NCBI GenBank assembly: GCA_942493345.1
Contig: OW818695.1
Coordinates: 2,604,001-2,668,000, forward strand
Origin: GWE2-42-39 sp942493345
GTDB lineage: Bacteria; Bacteroidota; Bacteroidia; Bacteroidales; Prolixibacteraceae
DNA length: 64,000 bases
Direction: 5' to 3'
This document shows positions 15,298-24,551 of the stretch, one piece after another. The position numbers and the translations under genes were made by a program. Within the stretch, counting starts at the first letter, position 1. The number at the start of each line of letters is the position of its first letter. The notes beneath the pieces were generated by a model. The model was not told the origin of the DNA, ran no database searches, and was given only the letters and a program-made list of their open reading frames with translations.

Positions 15298-18200
15298 ATG
15301 AAAAAGGAGAAATATCTACAAATATTTAGTTACCTGAAAGAATTTTCTAAATTGAGAAGTAATCCTGTCAGAGACATTGACTCCTCAGAAGCTCAATATC
15401 CTGAAGTGTTTTGGCTTAATGATATACCTGAGACGAAGATATTTGAAAATGTTGTAAGACCGGATTTCAGTCCAGATAACGACTATTGGATTAGGCTTAA
15501 GAAACCCAAAGAGCCAACAGAACCAGTATTTGCAAAATTATCCGACAAATTAGAAAAATGGATTGAACCATCCTCCCTGATAAATGATGAAGCAGAGCCC
15601 GCTATAAAAGAAACAATTGTATCTGATGGCAAAACCCTTTCAATAGATGATCATCCTGAAATTAAAGAAGAACTGAATAAATACATTAATCAAAAATGGA
15701 TTGATGATCTTATAGATTATAATGTAAAGAAGGAGGAATTTGAAAAAGAATTTATAATCTATACAAGATTAAATAATGCCTATAAACAACTCTTTAGGAT
15801 CTTCAATAAATCGCAACAATTTGGAGAAGAATACGAATTGGTAATAGGCATTGGATTACTCAGCTTTAAACGTAATTCAAATAATGAAAGAATCTTTCGC
15901 CACATATTAACTCAACGTGTAGATATAAATTATGAGTATTCTCAAAAAGATTCTCAGATTTTAGTAAGCCCAAATTTAGAGTCTGTTCCTCAGATTGAAA
16001 CGGATTCGATTCTTGATCTTTTTGAGCAATTTGATTCCCAGAATATTATTGATGCAGAAAAGGCTATAGAATCCTATTTCAAAGAAAAAGGTATCGATAC
16101 TTTATTTAACGAAAATTGCATTGAAGATGCACTGCAAATGTTTGCAGAAAGAGTATCTCTGGACGGCAGATATAGTAATACCATAGCGAAACCAAATACG
16201 ACTGATATTAAACCCACAATTTCCTTTTCTCCCGCGTTATTACTTCGAAAACGAAACACAAGAAGTTTTACTGCACTTTATGAAAAAATATTGAATAACA
16301 TAGAGAATGAAGAGGATGATATTGAAATTCAAACGATGAATGATTTGATCGGATTCCATGATGATTTGCAGAAAGATTTCTCAAATTCCGAAACCCTTCA
16401 TTCACTTTCAGCAGATGATTCAATATTTTTCCCAAAGGAATATAATGATGAACAAATTGAAATAATTTTAAAAGCACGAAAGAATAATAAAGTTCTTGTT
16501 CAGGGACCTCCGGGAACAGGGAAATCACACACGATTGCAAATCTGATTTGCCATCTTCTTGCTAAAGGGAAAAAAGTTTTAGTAACAGCCTATACGAAAC
16601 GGGCACTGGAAGTTTTGAAAGATAAACTTCCTTCTGAATTTCAGGACTTGACTGTTAATTTATTAAGCGGCGATTCATCATCAATTCAAGGGCTACAATC
16701 AAGCGTAAATACAATTAATAGTGAACTCTCAAAAGCTAACTTAGATGATTATCAAAAAGAAATATATAATCTTGAAATTGAATTACAGTTGTTAAAGGAA
16801 AATATTGCGGAGCATAAAAATGACCTTATAGCAATAAAAGAGAAAACCACCCGAAAGCAAATAATAAACTCAGTTTATTCTGGCACACTTACCGAAATTG
16901 CAGAAATTCTAGAAATTGATTTTGCCAAACATGAGTGGTATAAAGATTCATTTTGTGATATTAATAACGAGAAAATCAATGTCGATTTAGAATTATATAT
17001 TGACCTTCATAAGAAATATCAACAAATTGATGTGTCAGAGTATCAGTATATAATTCCTTCATTTGAAAAGTTACCCACGACTGGACAAGTCCAAGAATGC
17101 AGGCAAATCAATGAACGTTTGTTAAAGTATAACACATCCAAAGATGAGTACACCTCAATTGAATGTACTGACTATAACAAGCTTATAGAAATGCTCACAG
17201 GACTAGACAGGCTATATAATCAAGCAGATAGCTTACAAATTGATTTTTCAAGTGACATCATTCATTCTTACTTTAAAGGAAATGCTTTTCAATGGAGGCA
17301 AAAACTGGAAATGTCCATGCAAATTCTTGAAAGATTTGAAAAGATTGATTTAAAAAAAATTGATAAAGATATTGAGGTCACATATCCTTCAGGTAAAAGC
17401 TTAAAGCAATTAAAAAACGATGCTCAAACTTTGGTTGACTTTCTCAAAGGAGGGAATCAATTATCAGGGCTTACATTTAAAGCGAGAAAACCATTCCTGC
17501 CAAAAGAAATTAAAGAAAAGCTTTATTATATTGATGAAATTAGAGTTAACGGTAGTCGCTGCGATACAATAGTAGAATTTGATATTGCCGTCCGAGATTT
17601 AGAGATTCAGCAGGACTTTAATGAGATTTCAGAAATATGGGATAAAGAAATCCCCAAAGGAAACTACTTCAACAAATTCATGTATTTCAAAAATATATGT
17701 ACTGAAGTAGCAAAACTCTTTGATATTATTGACCAGTCGGAAGAACTTCGTACCGATATTGAGAAGTTTTCAAAGCTTACTGTTGCTTCTTTTGACAAAA
17801 AAATTATTGTAGAGCTTATTAAAAAAGCAGAATACAGTTATTTGTCACACGACCTAAATATCTACGAAGAAATAATAAATAACGCAGAAATATATCTCAA
17901 CCAGTTTAATTTTCATCCAATCAAAACAAAGCTTTTAACAGCCCTGCAACAACTTGATTTTTCTACGTACAGTCATTTGCTGGCTGAACTGGAAGAGTTA
18001 ACAGAAAGGAAAAAGCAATATCTGAATTTTGTAAATTTTAAAGCCTGTTTAGGACAAATACTACCCAACCTGTTGATATCAATTGAATCCGGAACCTTTT
18101 CTAATTCATATATATCCCGTTTTCAAGAAGCTCTATTTTTTAGGCATGCTCAAAATGAAATCATCAAATTGATGGACATTGATTGTGAACAACAAATACT

Positions 18201-20529
18201 CAATGAACTTTCAGAATTTGAACATAAAGAGAAAAAAATCATTGCAAAACTCGCATCACAAAAGGCATGGTCCAGTGTTGTTGAAAGGTTACAACAAAAT
18301 CGCTTTTTACGACAACATTTAGATGCTTGGGTAATGGCAGTCAGAAAAATTGGCAAGACAGGTAAAGGTAAAAGAGCCATGAAATTTAGAAAGATAGCTC
18401 AACAAGAAATGGAGTATTGTAAAGACTCGGTTCCTTGTTGGATTATGCCTCTTTACAAAGTAGCAGAAACCATCACTCCAGAACAAGGCATGTACGACTA
18501 TATTATAATTGATGAGGCCAGTCAATTAGGTCCAGATGCAATCTTCTTGTTATACATTTCTAAAAACATCATTATTGTTGGAGACGACAAACAAACATCT
18601 CCCGAATATGTTGGGGTGGATGCAAATGCTTTGCAACCTCATATTAATCGGCATTTAAAAGGTATTCCTCGTTCTGATTTTTTTGGAACAGAATTTAGTT
18701 TTTTTGATCATGCAAGATTTTTTTGTGATGGAGTTACCGTTTTAAGAGAACATTTTAGATGCATGCCCGAGATAATCGAATTTTCTAATAAATACTTTTA
18801 TGCACCTGAAGGGAACCAACTTTATCCGTTAAAGCAATATTCAGAGAACAGACTTGAGCCATTAAAAACTGTATTTTGTAAAAATGGGTATACAGATGGT
18901 TCTAATGCAAGAATTATAAATTTGCCGGAAGCAAATGAGATCGTTAATACAATTGTACTCTTACTAAATGATAAACGATATAAAGACAAGACTTTTGGTC
19001 TAATTACTCTTCAAGGAAGTCAGCAAGCAAACCAGATTGAGAATTTACTATTAAAAGGAATTGGCGAACAGGAATATCATAAAAGAAAAATTGTTTGTGG
19101 AAATTCGGCATCTTTTCAAGGTGATGAAAGAGATATAATCTTCTTGAGTTTAGTTACGTCCCGTGAACATAAACGTTCAGCGTTGGTTAAGCCAGAAGAT
19201 GAAAGACGTTTCAATGTTGCGGTCAGTCGTGCGAAGGAACAAGTTTGGCTTTTCCATTCCGTTCAGTTAGAGGATTTAAGTAATACTGATGACTTACGCT
19301 ACAAGCTATTAAACCATTTTATAAATTACAAAACTCCGGATTTCAAAAGGAGACAGTTAGTTCCTGTTCCTTCGAAAAAAACGATTGGAACCCAACCTGA
19401 TCTATTTAGAAGCTGGTTTGAAGTAGACGTTTATAATGATATTGTAACAAAAGGCTTTTGTGTCATTCCAAACTATAAAGTAGTTAAAGGAAAGTATGAA
19501 ATTGATTTAGTGCCTGTACTACCCAATGGAATTAAAATAGCTGTTGAGTGTGATGGAGATTATTGGCATGGCTCTGAACAGTATCAGAATGATATTTCAC
19601 GACAAAAAGTTCTCGAACGTTGTGGCTGGCAGTTTTTCAGAGTTCGGGGTTATGAATATTACTCTAACCGGGAAAAGGCATTAGAACCTCTTTGGAAACT
19701 ATTATCAATAAAAGAAGTCTATTTGGAACATATAGGTGTTATCCATCAACAAGAAGAGGTGAATAATGCTATAGATAGGCATAATCTTCAGGTTCCTGAA
19801 GAAGAAATTACACACGAAGACTTTTTAACTGTAGAAGATTTTTATATAGAATCGGAACAAGATAAAAACTGGGAATCAGAAACTTGCTTTTGGAGTTCAA
19901 CTCCAAAAGAGGGTTATAAATATGCACCAAATAAACAGGCGTGGTACATTAGAAAGGATAATATTTTAAATGAGGATGAAAAAAAAGAAGAAAATATTAT
20001 ACGGTATTTTAATTTGTATTTATCTGGAACTTATATCCTGACAGACAATGAACCATTAGATGCCGATTTTATCATTCCTATTAAAGCGAATCAGAAGAAT
20101 GGATATTTACTTCAATGTTATAAATCCGGACATATCAACAAAGTATATGTTCCTGTTTTATTATCTCGCAAAATTGGGAAAGAATACATGAATGGTTTAA
20201 ATAAAAACGACGAATTGATGTATTTAAAGATTATAGAATCTGAAAAAATAATTGGAATTTATTTTTATCAGAAAGGTAAAAAAATATTTAAAGCACATTT
20301 AACAGAGAATATATCAATTAGAGATCAATTACATCTTCAGGGAATTAAAGTCATATATAATGATTTTGAGAAAGCGGAATACAAAATCTTTCCATTAGAA
20401 ATATTTCAAGACATTGATCGGTTAGTATTTCAAAATTTTACTGCTAACGGGAAGCCAATTACCAATAATTACTATGAAAAAGAATGGTCTGTTATTAACA
20501 GATTTTCTTCACACGAGGCTATTAAATGA
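15298..20529 (+). CDS. Large SF1 helicase with C-terminal Vsr/DUF559-like nuclease; candidate defence protein
   Basis: 1743 residues from the ATG at 15298 (a TTG three codons upstream is possible). Walker A GPPGTGKS is at 403-410. A long, probably coiled-coil insertion (about 470-1020) separates it from Walker B, IIIDEASQ with D1072-E1073, followed by VGDDKQTSP. Later SF1 motifs include VLREHFRCMPEI, GNSASFQGDERDIIFLSLV and FNVAVSRAKEQVWLF (about 1304-1318). A PD-(D/E)XK-type domain follows: EIDLVPVLPNGIKIAVECDGDYWH with D1403 and E1417, then VLERCGWQFFRVRG. The last ~280 residues are unrecognised. The N-terminal 400 residues carry no motif I know. Helicase-Vsr fusions of this kind (hhe-like, Mokosh-like) are associated with anti-phage defence; that role is inference here. 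The gene is strongly AT-rich relative to lolD and hlyIII, and repeats E and F bracket it. Confidence 0.9.
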   Translation: MKKEKYLQIFSYLKEFSKLRSNPVRDIDSSEAQYPEVFWLNDIPETKIFENVVRPDFSPDNDYWIRLKKPKEPTEPVFAKLSDKLEKWIEPSSLINDEAEPAIKETIVSDGKTLSIDDHPEIKEELNKYINQKWIDDLIDYNVKKEEFEKEFIIYTRLNNAYKQLFRIFNKSQQFGEEYELVIGIGLLSFKRNSNNERIFRHILTQRVDINYEYSQKDSQILVSPNLESVPQIETDSILDLFEQFDSQNIIDAEKAIESYFKEKGIDTLFNENCIEDALQMFAERVSLDGRYSNTIAKPNTTDIKPTISFSPALLLRKRNTRSFTALYEKILNNIENEEDDIEIQTMNDLIGFHDDLQKDFSNSETLHSLSADDSIFFPKEYNDEQIEIILKARKNNKVLVQGPPGTGKSHTIANLICHLLAKGKKVLVTAYTKRALEVLKDKLPSEFQDLTVNLLSGDSSSIQGLQSSVNTINSELSKANLDDYQKEIYNLEIELQLLKENIAEHKNDLIAIKEKTTRKQIINSVYSGTLTEIAEILEIDFAKHEWYKDSFCDINNEKINVDLELYIDLHKKYQQIDVSEYQYIIPSFEKLPTTGQVQECRQINERLLKYNTSKDEYTSIECTDYNKLIEMLTGLDRLYNQADSLQIDFSSDIIHSYFKGNAFQWRQKLEMSMQILERFEKIDLKKIDKDIEVTYPSGKSLKQLKNDAQTLVDFLKGGNQLSGLTFKARKPFLPKEIKEKLYYIDEIRVNGSRCDTIVEFDIAVRDLEIQQDFNEISEIWDKEIPKGNYFNKFMYFKNICTEVAKLFDIIDQSEELRTDIEKFSKLTVASFDKKIIVELIKKAEYSYLSHDLNIYEEIINNAEIYLNQFNFHPIKTKLLTALQQLDFSTYSHLLAELEELTERKKQYLNFVNFKACLGQILPNLLISIESGTFSNSYISRFQEALFFRHAQNEIIKLMDIDCEQQILNELSEFEHKEKKIIAKLASQKAWSSVVERLQQNRFLRQHLDAWVMAVRKIGKTGKGKRAMKFRKIAQQEMEYCKDSVPCWIMPLYKVAETITPEQGMYDYIIIDEASQLGPDAIFLLYISKNIIIVGDDKQTSPEYVGVDANALQPHINRHLKGIPRSDFFGTEFSFFDHARFFCDGVTVLREHFRCMPEIIEFSNKYFYAPEGNQLYPLKQYSENRLEPLKTVFCKNGYTDGSNARIINLPEANEIVNTIVLLLNDKRYKDKTFGLITLQGSQQANQIENLLLKGIGEQEYHKRKIVCGNSASFQGDERDIIFLSLVTSREHKRSALVKPEDERRFNVAVSRAKEQVWLFHSVQLEDLSNTDDLRYKLLNHFINYKTPDFKRRQLVPVPSKKTIGTQPDLFRSWFEVDVYNDIVTKGFCVIPNYKVVKGKYEIDLVPVLPNGIKIAVECDGDYWHGSEQYQNDISRQKVLERCGWQFFRVRGYEYYSNREKALEPLWKLLSIKEVYLEHIGVIHQQEEVNNAIDRHNLQVPEEEITHEDFLTVEDFYIESEQDKNWESETCFWSSTPKEGYKYAPNKQAWYIRKDNILNEDEKKEENIIRYFNLYLSGTYILTDNEPLDADFIIPIKANQKNGYLLQCYKSGHINKVYVPVLLSRKIGKEYMNGLNKNDELMYLKIIESEKIIGIYFYQKGKKIFKAHLTENISIRDQLHLQGIKVIYNDFEKAEYKIFPLEIFQDIDRLVFQNFTANGKPITNNYYEKEWSVINRFSSHEAIK

Positions 20530-20547
20530 ATTCATTTCAAAAGAAAA

Positions 20548-20671
20548 ACAGGAGAGAAGTTTGGCCTGATGAGACTTTGAACAGTATAACATAAAAGCTC
20601 TGAAGTAACTGGGTTTATACAGACCAAAAATTTTCCCCCGTTTGGGGGAAATGTCCGAAGGACAAAGGGGG
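20548..20671 (+). repeat. Island repeat, copy F (5'-truncated)
   Basis: It lacks the first pyrimidine block but retains CAGGAGAGAAGTTTGGC, CTTTGAAC, the perfect TTTTCCCCCGTTTGGGGGAAA hairpin and CCGAAGGACAAAGGGGG. It lies about 18 bp after the helicase stop and just before the convergent hlyIII gene, marking the right edge of the island. Confidence 0.85.
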
Positions 20672-20680
20672 CAAAACCTG

Positions 20681-21328
20681 TTATTCCAGAATGTTTATCA
20701 CGGCAAAAAAGTGCATGATGCTGCCGCCCAGCACAAACAGGTGCCAGATGCCATGTCCGTATGGAAGGCTCCGCCAGACGTAAAAGACGACTCCAATGGT
20801 ATATAAAATCCCGCCGATGAGTAAAAACACCAGGCTTTCAACAGAATATGCTTTCAGGATCGAACGGATGGCAAAAACAACCATCCAGCCCATCAGCACA
20901 TAAATGGCGACCATCAGTTTGCGGAAACGGGTGAGGTAAATCGAACGAATTACTGTGCCAGCGATAGCCAATCCCCAAATTATACAGAACAGGCTCCATC
21001 CGAGAACTCCCCGCAGGTTCGAAAGCAGGAAAGGTGTGTACGTTCCGGCGATCAGGAAGAAAATAGCCGCGTGGTCGAAGCGGGCAAAAACGTTTTTAAC
21101 TTTTGGTTTGCTGAAACTGTGGTAGAGCGTTGACGATAGATACAACAAGACAAGGCTGCTACCGAAAACAGTAAAACTGACCACATGCCAGACGTTTCCT
21201 TTGATGGCTGCAATAACAACGAGTAAAACCAGCGCGGCAATACTCAATAACGTCCCAATCCCGTGTGTGATGCTGTTGGCGATTTCTTCTCCAACGGTCA
21301 ATTGTCGGTATATCTTCTGTCCCTTCAT
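20681..21328 (-). CDS. Hemolysin III family (PAQR-type) membrane protein
   Basis: 215 residues with seven predicted membrane helices. The family's metal-site signature is intact: EEIANSITHGIGT near the start, SSTLYHSF (about 85-92), FDHAAIFFLIAGTYTPF (about 102-118), and GHGIWHLFVLGGSIMHFF near the C-terminus, giving the conserved His, Asp and Ser set of PAQR/YqfA proteins. These are thought to be zinc-dependent hydrolases or amidases of membrane lipids; the name hemolysin is historical. It is a core-type gene with higher GC than the island next to it, and its end faces repeat F. Confidence 0.93.
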   Translation of the reverse strand: MKGQKIYRQLTVGEEIANSITHGIGTLLSIAALVLLVVIAAIKGNVWHVVSFTVFGSSLVLLYLSSTLYHSFSKPKVKNVFARFDHAAIFFLIAGTYTPFLLSNLRGVLGWSLFCIIWGLAIAGTVIRSIYLTRFRKLMVAIYVLMGWMVVFAIRSILKAYSVESLVFLLIGGILYTIGVVFYVWRSLPYGHGIWHLFVLGGSIMHFFAVINILE

Positions 21329-21416
21329 GATAATTCGTTTTTTTTACAAACGAATACCGCGGCATTTTGTTTTGAAATATCGTTTCCCGGAAAAGAAAAT
21401 GAACGAAAAAGCCCTG

Positions 21417-23207
21417 CTAGGCCAACTTCGTTTTTAAGCCTTTTACTTCGTCTTTTAATTTTTCCAGTTCTTGTGTCATGCAATTCACGGTACCCGGTTC
21501 TTCCAGTTGTTTTTTGTATTTCTGAAAAATCTCCTTGTAGTAATCGGCTCCTTTTTGCAGGTTTTCCTGGAAGTTCTCCAGCGCTTTTTTCTGTTTTTCT
21601 GAAATGGGTTTCAGCGTCTCGTCAATTTTTTCGCCGAGATAATCGATATACATTTTCAGCTCTTTCAGGAAAAGGTTGGGACGGTCGTTGCGTTCAATAA
21701 TATTGGTTCGCCCGTAAATATGGTCGACCATTGTTTTTAGCGAAACCGGTTTCGAAAAATATGCCAGGTTCGGGCCCGGACAAACCGATACGTCAGGGCC
21801 TTCGTTGCTCTCCAACCCGTTTACCGTGTAGGCCGAAGCGCTCAGCCCTTTGCAAAGGCAGGCTTTATCGGTCAGCGCTGCATATTTTGCCTGAAATTCT
21901 TCCTCCGGAAGTTCCAGTACTTTCAGTTCGTTTGTTTTGCTTTTCAGGTATTGTTTCGAAGCGGTGCAAATCCCGTCCTCGTTCAGCGCCAGAAATTTTT
22001 TCGTACACGAGAAACCCGGATTCCCGGCTTTTGCACGCTTTTCTTTTTCCAAATCTTTGGAGCTTCCTCTCACATTGTTGAACAATACTCCCAGCGGGGA
22101 AACATGGCTCAGGTAAAGATCCTCTTCCTTCGCTTTGCAAAGCAGGTCGAGGGTTTGATCGTCGATATTGACGGCTTCGGGAACCAACATGAAAGGAGTT
22201 CCCCAGCCGATAGAATCCAACTGATAATAATCGAGCAGAAACTGGTGTTCTTTGGTTGTGCCAACGCCACCCTGTGCGGTAAGTTTTATTGGCAGGGGTT
22301 GTTCAGGTACAGGTTTCCCTTTTTCCTGAAGGGCTTTCACCAGTACCTCGTGGATGGTTTGTTCCAGTTCTTCGCGGTTAGCTTTGAATTCCTCCAAAAC
22401 CGGCCCCAGCAGGAAGCCTTCGGTGGCAAATGCATGGCCGCCACAGTTCAGTCCCGATTCAACACGGTATTCCGAAACCCAAATGCCTTTTTTTGCCAAA
22501 AAACGCCCCTGTATCAAAGCCGAACGATAATCGCTCACTTTCAGGGTAATTTTCTTTTTCAGATTTCCTGAAGCATCCGGATAAAAATCTTCAAATTCTT
22601 CAAGATAACTGTATAAACGTGGGTTCATTCCGGCCGAAAGCACCAGCGATGAATGCAGTTTGCTTTTGGCAAAACCCCGCATAGCCGCATGTGCATCGTT
22701 GTATATGTCGGGCAGTTTCTCACCGTTTCGGGTATTGACCCGGTCGAGTTTCGACATAATGTTTACATCAATCTCTCCCATGCGCAGGTTTTCGTTTACC
22801 CAGTCACCCATTTTTTGCTTCATGTTTTCGAAATCAACATTCACAAACTGGTTGAACTTCTGTTTTACCTGCGAAAAATCGGGCAACATTTTAATGTATT
22901 TTTCAATCTCTCCTTCTTTCTGATGGATCGATTCTTTCAGCTTTTCAAATTTTCGCCGGGTTACTTCCTGTATGGTATCGAGGTAAGCCGTGATGCGTTT
23001 GGCACGGTAATCTTCGGTTTTTGCAGGAATAGACTGAAAAGGGAGTTCAAATTTCCGGCAATACATTTCCCTGAGTTTTTCCATCAGAACATCATCGACC
23101 AGAGAAATGACAGAACTAATTCCGTATTGGGCAACTTTGGCGGGGGTGTCGATCGAATAACCCAGTCCAAGTACCGGGATATGAAAAGTATGTTGAGCAC
23201 TTTGCAT
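21417..23207 (-). CDS. Large TIM-barrel protein, nitronate-monooxygenase-like, with Cys-rich region and coiled coils
   Basis: 596 residues, soluble. The start HIPVLGLGYSIDTPAKVAQYGISSVISL resembles the first strand of an FMN-type TIM barrel. GLNCGGHAF (about 252-260) and TAQGGVGTTKEH followed by LDSIGWGTPFML (about 310-338) resemble the phosphate-binding loops of 2-nitropropane dioxygenase/nitronate monooxygenase proteins. A helical, charged insertion (about 60-150) and a C-terminal coiled coil (about 520-596) are extra. Cysteines cluster in the last third (FSCTKKF, GICTAS, ACLCKGL, VSVCPGP), which might bind a metal or Fe-S cluster. The protein is much longer than ordinary nitronate monooxygenases (about 320-360). 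Substrate unknown; the family link is by motif resemblance only. Confidence 0.6.
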   Translation of the reverse strand: MQSAQHTFHIPVLGLGYSIDTPAKVAQYGISSVISLVDDVLMEKLREMYCRKFELPFQSIPAKTEDYRAKRITAYLDTIQEVTRRKFEKLKESIHQKEGEIEKYIKMLPDFSQVKQKFNQFVNVDFENMKQKMGDWVNENLRMGEIDVNIMSKLDRVNTRNGEKLPDIYNDAHAAMRGFAKSKLHSSLVLSAGMNPRLYSYLEEFEDFYPDASGNLKKKITLKVSDYRSALIQGRFLAKKGIWVSEYRVESGLNCGGHAFATEGFLLGPVLEEFKANREELEQTIHEVLVKALQEKGKPVPEQPLPIKLTAQGGVGTTKEHQFLLDYYQLDSIGWGTPFMLVPEAVNIDDQTLDLLCKAKEEDLYLSHVSPLGVLFNNVRGSSKDLEKEKRAKAGNPGFSCTKKFLALNEDGICTASKQYLKSKTNELKVLELPEEEFQAKYAALTDKACLCKGLSASAYTVNGLESNEGPDVSVCPGPNLAYFSKPVSLKTMVDHIYGRTNIIERNDRPNLFLKELKMYIDYLGEKIDETLKPISEKQKKALENFQENLQKGADYYKEIFQKYKKQLEEPGTVNCMTQELEKLKDEVKGLKTKLA

Positions 23208-23804
23208 AGTTTCAGTTTAAAAAATAAACTGCAAAAGTAGTCTAATTGCCGGGTTTACAATGATAATCCGGGAATACTGACAGTTAAAAAACAATAAATT
23301 CATGAATCAGTTTTCAGAAAGACTGATTGACAGACGTTTCGTTTTTTTAACTAAAAACGGGAGTCAACCCAAATTTGCTTTCATTAGAACATTATGCTTA
23401 GCAAAGAACCTTTTCGAAAGGAAGCAATGCTCACATTAGCTTGCTGATATTTCAGTATTATACAATTTTGTTGTACCTGAAAATAGGATTTGGGCGACCG
23501 GGACTGAGGTACTTCCATGTTGCAATATCGAAGAAAATTCCGTCGGTGGCTGTTTCCTCTAATATTGTTTTGCTTAATATTTTTCAGTTTGGCAACTATT
23601 AATTTTTCTTCGAAAATATAAAAAATTGAATGCCTGATATTTGAATCTAAATTCATTGACAAAAAAGTTTCACAAAGAAAGCAAAGTCCTGATATTTTTA
23701 CTGAAGTTCTTCAGGAAATAATTTGACAATGGAGCATGTAAAATGATACGTTTGTATCAGTATAAATCATTATTTTCAAGCCCAAAATCAGACGTATAAG
23801 CAAC
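23208..23804. other. Intergenic region between divergent genes, no gene seen
   Basis: Nearly 600 AT-rich bases. A 92-codon frame on the minus strand (23384-23662) has no motif, signal or plausible start context. I see no tRNA, repeat or clear terminator. Confidence 0.45.
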
Positions 23805-24536
23805 ATGGTAAAATTCAGATTTCTCCGGATTATTGTTTTACTGGTTATTTCATCTTGTTCGTTAAATGAAGAGCAGAAAGTTCCTCTTCCGGAGGAAAAT
23901 TTTTCGGGTTTCAGTTTCATGAATGATACGTTGGTTAAACTTACCGAACTTCAGCCATGTGATATTTTGGTGAAACCGAACCACAACTGGCTTTACGGTA
24001 GTTCACTTATTGCAGGAGGCAGCGGTTTCGGCCATGCCGTATTGGTTATTGAAGGAGCTGAAGGAACGGATGCCATGTCGGTCCTGCAAAAAGCAAAAAT
24101 TTTTGAGTCGCAGGCCCACCGGGTTCCCGATGAATATCAACTCCGGTTGGCTCCCGGCTATCAGGAAGGCAATGATTATCGTTGGGCAAATACCAACTTC
24201 GGCGAACAAAATGAAGGGTATCGTTACCGACTCCGGTTGCCGCTGACTGATGAGCAGAAAGATTCAATCATCCGGTTTGTGTTGGCCCAGGATTCGGATA
24301 TATCCAGTTGGCGGTCGCAAAAAATGTTTAATTCTGCACAAAATCAGAGAGATACAACGCAAAATGCAGATAAGCAAACATGGTATTGTTCGCTGCTTTT
24401 GTGGCAGGCTTTTTATTCGGTATTGGCGATTGACCTGGATTGCAATGGTGGGTTGATGGTTTTTCCGAACGATTTGGTGAACAGCAAGTATTTCGATAAC
24501 AATACAACTGAAGATAAAAAAAGGGTGAGGTTTTAG
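23805..24536 (+). CDS. YiiX-type NlpC/P60-like cysteine hydrolase, lipoprotein
   Basis: 243 residues. The lipobox LVISSC places the lipidated Cys at residue 18, so the protein is anchored in the periplasm or outer membrane. The fold matches the circularly permuted papain-like (YiiX/YebB) group: LQPCDILVKPN, then the catalytic His in GFGHAVLVIEG (H77), and the nucleophile in TWYCSLLLWQAF (C195) after an intervening polar segment. Such enzymes hydrolyse amide bonds in peptidoglycan or lipid/peptide substrates; the actual substrate is unknown. The TAG stop lies inside the loop of the bidirectional terminator shared with the convergent lipoprotein gene. Confidence 0.8.
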   Translation: MVKFRFLRIIVLLVISSCSLNEEQKVPLPEENFSGFSFMNDTLVKLTELQPCDILVKPNHNWLYGSSLIAGGSGFGHAVLVIEGAEGTDAMSVLQKAKIFESQAHRVPDEYQLRLAPGYQEGNDYRWANTNFGEQNEGYRYRLRLPLTDEQKDSIIRFVLAQDSDISSWRSQKMFNSAQNQRDTTQNADKQTWYCSLLLWQAFYSVLAIDLDCNGGLMVFPNDLVNSKYFDNNTTEDKKRVRF

Positions 24537-24546
24537 CCCCACCCTT
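24521..24546. terminator. Bidirectional terminator shared by two convergent genes
   Basis: Arms AAGGGTGAGG (24521-24530) and CCCCACCCTT (24537-24546) pair with one mismatch. An A run precedes on the left (24516-24522) and T-rich sequence follows on the right. The stop codon of the left gene (24534-24536) is in the loop. Confidence 0.7.
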
Positions 24547-24551
24547 TGCTT

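Noticed and set aside
11775..20671. Prophage or integrative element
   Set aside because: No integrase, capsid, portal, relaxase or attachment-site duplication was seen; the island is bounded only by repeat copies.
22653..23240. 195-codon + strand frame opposite the TIM-barrel gene
   Set aside because: Shadow of the minus-strand gene, rich in F, without start context.
23384..23662. 92-codon minus-strand frame in the 600-bp intergenic region
   Set aside because: No signal peptide, domain or promoter; composition like non-coding AT-rich DNA.
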